The translations under genes and the position numbers were made by a program. The notes beneath the pieces were generated by a model that saw nothing but the letters and a program-made list of their open reading frames with translations, searched no databases and was not told where the DNA came from. Shown here piece by piece: positions 24,610 through 31,569 of a stretch of 64,000 nucleotides of DNA; position 1 is the first letter of the stretch; every line of letters starts with the position of its first letter. Source of the DNA: JADZAI01 sp047602465 (GTDB taxonomy: Bacteria; Pseudomonadota; Alphaproteobacteria; Micropepsales; Micropepsaceae); NCBI GenBank assembly GCA_047602465.1, contig JASGHF010000001.1, positions 930,001 through 994,000 on the forward strand, in the 5' to 3' direction.

Positions 24610-24657
24610 CGCGATGCTCTATAAGCCGCTCCAGAGCTAGACTTCAGGAGCATCGCG
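24610..24657 (+). promoter_or_regulatory. inverted repeat covering the speE ribosome binding site
   Basis: CGCGATGCTC (24610-24619) is the exact reverse complement of GAGCATCGCG (24648-24657), which directly abuts the speE ATG and overlaps the AGGAG (24646-24650). A competing pairing GCTCC/GGAGC (24628-24632 with 24647-24651) also covers the AGGAG. A TATAAG at 24620-24625 could instead be a -10 element, making the repeat a DNA operator. Confidence 0.65.
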
Positions 24658-25533
24658 ATGTCCGAGACCTTCACCGAAACGCTGCATGCCGGCTACGCCC
24701 AGACGATGACGCTGAAGGGCAAGATGCTCGTCGACGAGCAGTCGCCCTTCCAGAACGTGAAGTTCTTCGACAGCGAGCGGAACGGCCGCGTGCTCGTTCT
24801 CGACGGCAACGTCCAGACGACGACTCGCGACCACGCCGCCTATAGCGAAATGCTCACCCACCTGCCGATCTTCGAGCACGGCAAGGTCAGGACGGTGCTG
24901 ATCGTCGGCGGCGGCGACCTCGCCATCGCGGCAGAGGCGCTGAAGCACAAGGGTGTCACCAAGGTGGTGCTGGCCGAGATCGACCCGGTGGTGATCGAGC
25001 GCTCGCGCGAACTCTTCGCCGACATCAACAAGGCCGCCTTCAAGGACAAGCGGATGGACATCCAGGTGGTTGACGCCTTCGACTATCTCGCGCGTCCGGA
25101 ATCGAAGGCCGCCTTCGATCTCATCATCGCCGACCGCCCCGATCCGATCGGCCCCGGCGCGATCCTCTTCGCCGACGATTTCTACAAGCGCATCCGCGCC
25201 GCGCTGCGCCCCGGCGGCTTCGCGGCCTTCCAGACCGGCGTGCCGTTCTTCCAGCCGGAAGAGCTGACCGACACGCTGAAGCAGCTCGGCCGCCTGTTCA
25301 AAGCCTGCGGCGCCTACCTCACCGTCGTCCCCACCTATATCGGCGGCTTCATGGCCCTCACCTGGGTTTCGGCCGACGGCGCGGTGCTGGGCGACCCGAA
25401 AAAGGCCAGGAAGATCGAGAAGGCCGTCGCCGCCTCGGGCGTGAAGACGGCCTATTATACGGCCGCCATCCACCAGGCCGCCTTCGCCCTCCCCGCCTGG
25501 ATCGCCAAGCTGGTGCCGAAGAAGCGGAAATAG
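24658..25533 (+). CDS. speE: spermidine synthase (polyamine aminopropyltransferase)
   Basis: This 291-residue protein aligns with SpeE: N-terminal beta domain, AAYSEMLTHLPIFEHGKVRTVLIVGGGD, VVLAEIDPVVIERSR, ADRPDPIGPG and PTYIGGFMALTWV. The catalytic Asp of the usual (D)xTDPxGP motif is kept. Three normally conserved spots differ: YHEM is YSEM, GGGDGxxxRE is GGGDLAIAAE, and SxxTDPIGP is ADRPDPIGP. It transfers aminopropyl groups from decarboxylated SAM, supplied by the divergent speD, to putrescine or another amine. The changes could alter the amine acceptor. Confidence 0.92.
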   Translation: MSETFTETLHAGYAQTMTLKGKMLVDEQSPFQNVKFFDSERNGRVLVLDGNVQTTTRDHAAYSEMLTHLPIFEHGKVRTVLIVGGGDLAIAAEALKHKGVTKVVLAEIDPVVIERSRELFADINKAAFKDKRMDIQVVDAFDYLARPESKAAFDLIIADRPDPIGPGAILFADDFYKRIRAALRPGGFAAFQTGVPFFQPEELTDTLKQLGRLFKACGAYLTVVPTYIGGFMALTWVSADGAVLGDPKKARKIEKAVAASGVKTAYYTAAIHQAAFALPAWIAKLVPKKRK

Positions 25534-25535
25534 AT

Positions 25536-25592
25536 ACTACCTACCACACAAACTGTTTGTATTGACAGGTTGTTGGTTCTTTCTATGGTAGT
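25536..25592 (+). promoter_or_regulatory. promoter/operator of the toxin-antitoxin pair
   Basis: TTGACA (25562-25567) and TATGGT (25584-25589) are 16 bp apart. ACTACC (25536-25541) and GGTAGT (25587-25592) form an inverted repeat flanking this promoter, fitting autorepression by the antitoxin. Confidence 0.6.
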
Positions 25593-25611
25593 CTCCAAGA
25601 TGGAGGCTGCC

Positions 25612-26094
25612 ATGAACGTCGCCGCTTGGACCAAAGCAACACGCGACCTACCCACGAAATCGGCCAAGATTCGTGCGTTGGACGCGCTCGGAGTCGCGCG
25701 CGCCGATATCGCGCGTTTTCTGGACATCCGTTATCAACATGTCCGCAACGTCCTGACCGCCGAACGGCCGGCGGAGCCAAGCCCGAAAAGCTTCGCTGAA
25801 ACCGCGCCAGCGTATGATGCGCATCCCGAATCCGTTCGCCTCCATCCCGATGGAAGCGTGACGATCCCCCCGGCGATCGCTGCCACCCTGCTTGCCCATC
25901 CAGGCGATGCGCTTGTGGCGATTCCGACGGATGGCGGTCTGTGGATCGCCACGCGTAAAGCATCCCGCGAAAGCGCGCGCCGGATGGTTCAGGCCATCAT
26001 TCCCGGCGATGCAGACGTTATGGGTATCCTTCGGCAAGAACGGCAAAATCAGAACGACAGATTGGACAGTCTCTCCAAGCCCTACGCCGGCTGA
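25612..26094 (+). CDS. antitoxin with HTH plus AbrB-like domain (VapB role)
   Basis: This 160-residue protein starts at ATG 25612 behind TGGAGG. Residues 9-45 (PTKSAKIRALDALGVARADIARFLDIRYQHVRNVL) form a helix-turn-helix. Residues near 68-105 (VRLHPDGSVTIPPAIAATLLAHPGDALVAI) match an AbrB/SpoVT swapped-hairpin domain. The C-terminal tail (MVQAIIPGDADVMGILRQERQ) probably wraps the toxin. The PIN toxin gene begins 3 nt after its stop codon. Having two DNA-binding domains is unusual for a VapB. Confidence 0.82.
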   Translation: MNVAAWTKATRDLPTKSAKIRALDALGVARADIARFLDIRYQHVRNVLTAERPAEPSPKSFAETAPAYDAHPESVRLHPDGSVTIPPAIAATLLAHPGDALVAIPTDGGLWIATRKASRESARRMVQAIIPGDADVMGILRQERQNQNDRLDSLSKPYAG

Positions 26095-26097
26095 AGA

Positions 26098-26478
26098 ATG
26101 AGCGTCGTTCTCGATACATCGGCGGCAATCGCCTTTCTGCGCGGCGAGCCAGGCGCCGAGAATGTCGCTGCGGCTCTCGACGATGCGACCATCGTCGCAC
26201 CGATCGCAGCGGAAATCGTCGCAATCCTGATGCGCTACGGATCGGACGCCTCGTCGGCGATGTCTGTTCTTCACCGTCTCGGCGTTCCGATTGTGCCGAT
26301 GACTGCCGATCTTGCCCTGGCGACGGGCCGGTTGATTGCGGCGACACGGCCTCTGGGCCTCTCCCTTGCCGATTGCAGCTGCCTGGCGCTCGCCATCGAG
26401 CAGGGCGCGGAGGTTTTGAGTGCCGATCGCCAATGGGCGAAGGCGAATCTTCCCGTCCGCATAACGCTGATCAGATAG
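26098..26478 (+). CDS. vapC: VapC-type PIN-domain ribonuclease toxin
   Basis: This 126-residue PIN protein has the acidic catalytic set Asp6 (VLDTSA), Glu39 (AAEIVAIL), Asp92 (LSLADCSCLALA) and Asp110 (VLSADRQW). VapC toxins cleave tRNA or rRNA and are neutralised by the cognate antitoxin, here the immediately upstream gene. All catalytic positions are present, so it is predicted active. Confidence 0.93.
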   Translation: MSVVLDTSAAIAFLRGEPGAENVAAALDDATIVAPIAAEIVAILMRYGSDASSAMSVLHRLGVPIVPMTADLALATGRLIAATRPLGLSLADCSCLALAIEQGAEVLSADRQWAKANLPVRITLIR

Positions 26479-26526
26479 CCGATCGAACGCACTGGCCTGC
26501 GCGTATCAGAGATGGGGACAGAAACG

Positions 26527-26815
26527 ATGTCGTTAAGTGGCAGTCGGACGTCAAAAGTCACAATGGACGACGTCCGCGACGAACTGCGTTCGATGCTGGC
26601 ACGTGCCGAAGCGCGTGGCGTGCCGTGGGTGGAGATCACAGCAGGCGAGTCTCCATCACGCGGTCTACCGTGATCCCGCTGCGGCCCGACTGCCAATGTG
26701 CTGCGAGGCGATGTATCAGCTTCAGCGGGTCGGCGACGAACTCGTCTACGCGCCGCCGAAGGGCCGCGGATCGCGCGTCAAGATCCGCTATCGCCTGCCC
26801 CGCCGTACCGTTTAG
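26527..26815 (+). pseudogene. frameshifted small conserved gene
   Basis: Frame 1 from ATG 26527 reads MDDVRDELRSMLARAEARGVP and WVEITAGE, then stops at 26673. The next frame continues LHHAVYRD, RLPMCCEAMYQL and APPKGRGSRVKIRYRLPR to a TAG at 26813-26815. Skipping the single T at 26650 joins them into one 95-96-residue protein with GELHHAV at the junction. I recall small stand-alone proteins with the same order (GELHR, PxCCxxM, GDE, PPKGxGAxLxIRYxLPR) often near restriction or defence genes. It is either a one-base insertion pseudogene, a sequencing error, or a +1 frameshift. Confidence 0.8.
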
Positions 26816-27723
26816 GCGGATCGTCCGACGATCCGTCCGACTTCGGCGATCACGGCCGCGTCCTTGGCCATCGTGCTGCCCTTGCGCTCGTAATAGACCG
26901 AAACGATCAGCGGCGCCCGGCCCGGCGGCCAGGTGATGGCGACATCGTTGGTCGGGCCATCCTTGCCCGTTCCCGTCTTGTCGCCGGTGATCCAGTCCTT
27001 CGGAAAGCCGGCCTTGAGGCGCGTCTTGCCGGTGACGGCCGCCTTCAGCCAGCCGGTGATGATCTCGCGCGAGGCCGGGGTCAGCACATCGCCCAGAACG
27101 ATCGCCTTCATCGTCGCGGCCATCGCGGCGGGCGAGGTGGTGTCGCGCGTGTCGCCGGCGGCGACATCGGCGTTGTTCATATGCGGCTCGGCGCGGTCGA
27201 GGCGCGTGACGGTGTCGCCGATGCCGCGCAGAAACGCAGTGATCGGCTCTGGCCCGCCCAGTTCGCGCAGCAGGATATTCGCCGCCGCGTTGTCGCTGGT
27301 CGTCATCGTTGCATGGCAAAGCTCGCCCACAGTCATCGTCTTGCCGGCCATCTTCTCGGTGACCGGCGAATTCGGGATGATGTCGGCCTTCGTCACGTCG
27401 AGCACGCGGTCGAGACTGACACTGCCGGCGTCGTGACGCTGCAGGATCGCCGCCGCCAGCACCAGCTTGAAGGTCGAGCAAAGCGCGAACAGCTCGTTCG
27501 AGCGGTTGCCGCGTTCCGATCCGTTGCCCGTGTCGAGTACGTGGACGCCCAGGCGCCCGCCTTCTTGCTTTTCAAGCGCCTCCAGCGCCGCCGTCAGGTC
27601 GTCCTGTTGCCCGGCACGCACGCGACCGATCATCGCGATGGCGGCCGCAGCCGGCAGAATTCCGAGCAAAGACTGGCGACGGGTCAGGCCGCGGCGGAGA
27701 ATGGAGGTATTAGTTTCGCTCAT
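26812..27723 (-). CDS. bla: class A beta-lactamase (L2-like), Tat-exported
   Basis: This 303-residue protein starts at ATG 27723. The twin-arginine signal is LTRRQSLLG plus a hydrophobic run. Class A motifs are STFK (Ser70/Lys73), SDN (130), EPHMN (Glu166, Asn170) and KTG (234). The sequence around DTVTRLDRAEP and RDTTSPAAMAATM is close to the L2 enzyme of Stenotrophomonas as I remember it. Cysteines occur at Ambler 69 (CSTFK) and 123 (GELCHA), but the usual partners at 238 and 77 are absent. A divergent AmpR-type regulator suggests inducible expression. The substrate range cannot be told from sequence. Confidence 0.94.
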   Translation of the reverse strand: MSETNTSILRRGLTRRQSLLGILPAAAAIAMIGRVRAGQQDDLTAALEALEKQEGGRLGVHVLDTGNGSERGNRSNELFALCSTFKLVLAAAILQRHDAGSVSLDRVLDVTKADIIPNSPVTEKMAGKTMTVGELCHATMTTSDNAAANILLRELGGPEPITAFLRGIGDTVTRLDRAEPHMNNADVAAGDTRDTTSPAAMAATMKAIVLGDVLTPASREIITGWLKAAVTGKTRLKAGFPKDWITGDKTGTGKDGPTNDVAITWPPGRAPLIVSVYYERKGSTMAKDAAVIAEVGRIVGRSA

Positions 27724-27832
27724 GGGGTTCGCCAGATTTCCTCGGGTCAAATCAGCCTGCCGCCACTGTGATTCACGACGAACTGACGCGCAAACGATGA
27801 TAGCTAGGGCAACGCAATAGATATTCTAGGCC
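27724..27832. promoter_or_regulatory. divergent bla/ampR control region
   Basis: This 109-bp spacer separates the divergent start codons, the classic arrangement in which AmpR binds one operator and controls both genes. I could not fix the LysR box or the -10/-35 elements with confidence. Confidence 0.6.
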
Positions 27833-28693
27833 ATGACGCGCCCCAACCTGCCCCTCAATGCCCTGCGCGCCTTCGAGGCCTCGGCCCGGCACCGCTCGTT
27901 CACGAAGGCCGCTCAGGAGCTTTTCGTCACCCAGGCGGCGATCAGCCACCAGGTGAAGGGGCTGGAAGAACGCCTCGGCGTGAAGCTGTTTCACCGGGGG
28001 CCGCGCGGGCTGATGTTGAGCGACGAGGGTGTCGCCCTGCTCCCGGCGCTGTCGGAGTCGTTCGACCGGATCGGCCGCCTGCTCGACCGCTTCCAGGACG
28101 GGCGGCTGCGCGAGGTGCTGACGCTCAGCGCGGTCGGCACATTCGCGGTCGGCTGGCTGCTGCCGCGCCTGAAGACCTTTCGCGAGGCGCATCCCTATGT
28201 CGACCTCCGGCTGCTGACGAACAACAACCGCGCCGATCTCGCGGCGGAAGGCCTCGATGCGGCGATCCTCTACGGCGAGGGCGGATGGGCGGGTGCGGAG
28301 GCGGAGCGCATTCTCGACGCGCCGCTGGCCCCGCTCTGCACGCCTGCAATCGCCGCCACCCTGCGCCAGCCGGCGGACCTCGCACGGCATACGCTGCTGA
28401 GATCGTATCGCGTGCAGGACTGGCCCGCCTGGTTCGCCGCCGCCGGGATCAGCGAAACCGCCGCCGCCAATGGTCCGGTCTTCGACGCCTCGCTGACCAT
28501 GGTCCAGGCCGCGCTGGCAGGCGAAGGCGTGGCGCTGGCGCCGCCCGCCATGTTCGCCCGCGACCTCGACGAGGGACGGCTGGTGCAGCCCTTCGCCATC
28601 GAGGTTGGCTCTGGCGCCTACTGGCTGACCGTGCCGCGCGGCAAATTGCCTACCCCCGCGCTGACAGCCTTCAGATCCTGGCTGCGGCCTTAA
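27833..28693 (+). CDS. ampR: LysR-family regulator, AmpR type
   Basis: This 286-residue protein has the LysR N-terminal winged helix (NALRAFEASARHRSFTKAA, QAAISHQVKGLEERLG, LFHRGPRGLMLSDEG) and a periplasmic-binding-like effector domain. The opening PLNALRAFEASARH and RGPRGLMLSDEGVALLPALSESFDRI follow AmpR closely, and the gene is divergent from a class A beta-lactamase. AmpR proteins sense muropeptides of cell-wall turnover. GcvA-type regulators are the nearest alternative. Confidence 0.9.
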   Translation: MTRPNLPLNALRAFEASARHRSFTKAAQELFVTQAAISHQVKGLEERLGVKLFHRGPRGLMLSDEGVALLPALSESFDRIGRLLDRFQDGRLREVLTLSAVGTFAVGWLLPRLKTFREAHPYVDLRLLTNNNRADLAAEGLDAAILYGEGGWAGAEAERILDAPLAPLCTPAIAATLRQPADLARHTLLRSYRVQDWPAWFAAAGISETAAANGPVFDASLTMVQAALAGEGVALAPPAMFARDLDEGRLVQPFAIEVGSGAYWLTVPRGKLPTPALTAFRSWLRP

Positions 28694-28766
28694 GCCCATA
28701 TTGCTGCATTGCGGTTGCAGCGCGGCGAATTCTGCGAAAGACTTTGTTCGGGATCACCGCGCGGGG

Positions 28767-29630
28767 GTGCGCTTGGCGGCCGACACGGCAGGACAGAAAA
28801 TCAAGGCGCAGCAGCCCTCCTGGGGCGCAGCCTTCACGCGCTCGGAAGCCCTGCGCGGCTGGACGCTTCTCAGCCCCACGACGATCCTGATGATCGTCGG
28901 CCTGGCGGCGCCGCTGGGCATCATGCTGGTCTACAGCTTCTGGAAGCAGGAAGGCCTCAACCTCAATACCGACCTCACGTTCGCGAACTACGCTGAGGTG
29001 TCGACCAAGTATTATCCGGTCCTTCTGCGCTCGCTCTGGATCGCGGCGCTGGCTGCGTTCTGTACGGTGCTGCTGGGCTATCCGGTCGCCTATTACGTCG
29101 CCTTTCACGCCAAGAACTCCAAGTTCATCTGGCTGATCCTGCTGACCATCCCCTTCTGGACGAGCTATCTGCTGCGCGTGTTCGCGCTGCGCGTCATCAT
29201 GCCCGACGAGCTGCGGGCGACGCCGGGCGCGGTGGTGATCGCGCTCACCCATGCCTGGGCCGCCTTCGCGATCCTCCCGATCTATGTGAGCCTTGAAAAA
29301 ATAGACCGCACGCTTCTGGAGGCCGCCGCCGATCTGGGAGACGGCGCGGTGCGGCGCTTCTGGCGCATCACCTTCCCGCTCTCGCTGCCGGGGGTCATCT
29401 CGGCCATGACGCTGATCTTCGTGCCGACCATCGGCGACTATGTCACGCCGTCCCTGATCGGCGGCGGCAAGCCTTCGACCTTCATGATCGCCAACATCAT
29501 CCAGGGTCAGATCAAGTCGAACGACTGGCCGCTGGCCGCGACCACCGCCATCGTCTCGATGGTCATGGTCGCGATCGCCGTCTATTTCTTCGTCTCAGCG
29601 CTACGGCTCGCGTCGAGGTCACTGCGATGA
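28767..29630 (+). CDS. polyamine-type ABC transporter permease (PotB-like)
   Basis: This 287-residue inner-membrane protein has about six membrane segments and the binding-protein-dependent permease EAA loop (LLEAAADLGDGAVRRFWRITFPLSLPG). The N-terminal segment is TTILMIVGLAAPLGIMLVYSFW. GTG 28767 is chosen behind a GCGGGG stretch; TTG starts nearby are possible. Its last codon overlaps the next permease gene (ATGA). With the following two genes it forms the core of a PotABC-type importer; the binding protein is at 20734-21795. Confidence 0.9.
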   Translation: MRLAADTAGQKIKAQQPSWGAAFTRSEALRGWTLLSPTTILMIVGLAAPLGIMLVYSFWKQEGLNLNTDLTFANYAEVSTKYYPVLLRSLWIAALAAFCTVLLGYPVAYYVAFHAKNSKFIWLILLTIPFWTSYLLRVFALRVIMPDELRATPGAVVIALTHAWAAFAILPIYVSLEKIDRTLLEAAADLGDGAVRRFWRITFPLSLPGVISAMTLIFVPTIGDYVTPSLIGGGKPSTFMIANIIQGQIKSNDWPLAATTAIVSMVMVAIAVYFFVSALRLASRSLR

Positions 29631-30457
29631 GCGCGGCCAAACCCCTGAAGAAGGTCGGCGAGCGGAGCTGGGGCATCACCATCTTCGCCTTCCTCTATCT
29701 CGCCTTCCTCTATGCGCCGATGCTGGTGCTTCCGGTCTTCTCGTTCGCCGACCAGAAAGTCATCGATTTCCCGATCAAGGGGTTCACCACCCACTGGTAC
29801 GAGGAGATGTTCGCCAAGCCGGAAATGCACAAGGCGCTGTGGAATTCGATCCAGGTGGGCCTGATCGCCTCGATCACCGCCACGCTGTTCGGCCTGCTCG
29901 CCGCCAAGGCGATCACCCGCTACGCGATTCCGGGCAAGGGCTTCGCGATGGGCCTCATTTCGCTCCCCCTCTTTATCCCCGAGATCCTGCTCGGTCTTGC
30001 GCTGCTCATCATCCTCAACGTGGTAGGCGTCACGCTGTCGCTGCTGACCATCGCGGCGGGACATGTGCTGCTCTGCACGCCCTTCGCGATGGCGGTTCTG
30101 GTCGCGCGGCTCGACGGCTTCGACAAGAGCCTTGAGGAAGCCTCGCTCGATCTCGGCGAAACCGGGTGGATGACCTTCTGGCGCGTCACCTTCCCGCTCA
30201 TCATGCCGGCGGTGGTCTCCAGCCTCCTTCTCACCTTCATCGTCTCGTTCGACGAATTCCTGCTCGCCTTCTTCCTGCAGGGCACCGAACAGACGCTGCC
30301 GCTCTATATCTGGAGCGGCCTGCGCTTCCCCTCGAACTTCCCGCCGACGCTGGCGCTCGGCTCCATCATTCTCGTCGTGTCGATCGTGCTCGTCGTCTTC
30401 GCCGAATGGCTGAGGCAGGCGGGCACCGGCGGCGGCAAGGTCAAAGTGGGCGTGTGA
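29627..30457 (+). CDS. polyamine-type ABC transporter permease (PotC-like)
   Basis: This 276-residue permease has an EAA loop (SLEEASLDLGETGWMTFWRVTFPLIMP) and membrane segments such as FAFLYLAFLYAPMLVLPVFSF and LLLTFIVSFDEFLLAFFL. It starts in a 4-nt ATGA overlap with the upstream permease, so the two are coupled. The paired PotB/PotC arrangement identifies the spermidine/putrescine branch of importers. The exact ligand is inferred. Confidence 0.92.
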   Translation: MSAAKPLKKVGERSWGITIFAFLYLAFLYAPMLVLPVFSFADQKVIDFPIKGFTTHWYEEMFAKPEMHKALWNSIQVGLIASITATLFGLLAAKAITRYAIPGKGFAMGLISLPLFIPEILLGLALLIILNVVGVTLSLLTIAAGHVLLCTPFAMAVLVARLDGFDKSLEEASLDLGETGWMTFWRVTFPLIMPAVVSSLLLTFIVSFDEFLLAFFLQGTEQTLPLYIWSGLRFPSNFPPTLALGSIILVVSIVLVVFAEWLRQAGTGGGKVKVGV

Positions 30458-30462
30458 GCGAC

Positions 30463-31569
30463 ATGAGCAGCGGCGACTACATCCGTATCGACCACATCAC
30501 CAAGCGCTTCGGCAGCTTCCACGCCGTCGATGACGCCCATTTCTCCATCAAGCCGGGCGAGTTCTTCTCGCTTCTCGGCCCGTCAGGCTGCGGCAAGACG
30601 ACCCTGCTGCGCATGATTGCGGGCTTCGAGTTTCCGACCGAGGGCGAGATCTATATCGACAACCAGCCTGTCACCGGCGTTCCGGCCAACAAGCGGCCGA
30701 CCAACATGGTGTTCCAGAGCTACGCGATCTTTCCGCATCTCGATGTGTACGACAACGTCGCCTATGGGCTGCGCAAGCTGCGGCTGCCCAAGGCCGAGCT
30801 GGATCGCCGCGTGAAGGAAGCGCTCGGCATGATTCGCATGGACGGGTTCGAGAACCGCCGCGCCGAACAGATGTCGGGCGGCCAGCGTCAGCGCGTCGCC
30901 CTCGCGCGCGCCCTCGTCAACCGGCCCAAGGTGCTGCTGCTGGACGAGCCGCTGGGCGCGCTCGACAAGAAGCTGCGCGAGCAGATGCAGTTCGAGCTGC
31001 GCCAGCTGCAGCAGCAGGTGGGCATCACCTTCATCTTCGTCACGCACGATCAGGAAGAGGCGCTGTCGCTTTCCGACCGCATCGCGGTGATGCAGAAGGG
31101 CAAGGTGCTGCAGATCGCCTCGCCGCGCGAACTGTATGAGTCGCCGAACTGCCGCGAGGTCGCGGACTTCATCGGCACGATGAACTTCATGCCGGGCATC
31201 GTGAAATCCATCGAACCGACGGTCGCGGTGGTCGAGGTGGAGGGCCTTGGCCTCATCAACTCACCGCTGCCGGAGCATTACAGCTTCGCGGCGCCGGGCG
31301 CCGAGGTGCTGATCGGCGCCCGCCCGGAAAAGCTGGACGTGGTGCGCGGCGCGCCTCACCCCGGCGAGAAGGGCGTAAAAGGCACGATCGGCGCCTGCGC
31401 CTATCTCGGCGACCGCAACCACTATCAGGTGACCATCGAGGGCCGCGCCATGCCGCTCCAGGTCGCGACCGAACAGGGCGACCGCTCCACGCTCGCGAGC
31501 TTCAGCCCTGGCGAGCACGTCACCGTCTCGTGGGGCGATAACTCGATGGTCCTGCTGCCGAAAACCTAG
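30463..31569 (+). CDS. polyamine-type ABC transporter ATPase (PotA-like)
   Basis: This 368-residue ATPase has Walker A LLGPSGCGKTT, Q-loop VFQSYAIFPHL, signature MSGGQRQRVALARAL, Walker B VLLLDEPLGALD and switch His in FVTHDQEEAL. A C-terminal TOBE regulatory domain (VLIGARPEKLDVV) follows. ATG 30463 is used; GTG 30454 in GTGA overlap with the permease gene would add three residues and is equally plausible. It energises the importer formed with the two upstream permeases. Its stop overlaps glnE as CTAG. Confidence 0.94.
   Translation: MSSGDYIRIDHITKRFGSFHAVDDAHFSIKPGEFFSLLGPSGCGKTTLLRMIAGFEFPTEGEIYIDNQPVTGVPANKRPTNMVFQSYAIFPHLDVYDNVAYGLRKLRLPKAELDRRVKEALGMIRMDGFENRRAEQMSGGQRQRVALARALVNRPKVLLLDEPLGALDKKLREQMQFELRQLQQQVGITFIFVTHDQEEALSLSDRIAVMQKGKVLQIASPRELYESPNCREVADFIGTMNFMPGIVKSIEPTVAVVEVEGLGLINSPLPEHYSFAAPGAEVLIGARPEKLDVVRGAPHPGEKGVKGTIGACAYLGDRNHYQVTIEGRAMPLQVATEQGDRSTLASFSPGEHVTVSWGDNSMVLLPKT

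Larger units (their letters stand above)
24345..24657. other. 313-bp divergent speD/speE control region
   Basis: This spacer contains the promoters of both genes and three inverted repeats: GGAGTG/CACTCC at 24381-24397, an 11-nt-armed hairpin at 24553-24585, and a perfect 10-bp inverted repeat at 24610-24657 reaching the speE start codon. No coding frame is credible. Confidence 0.6.
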
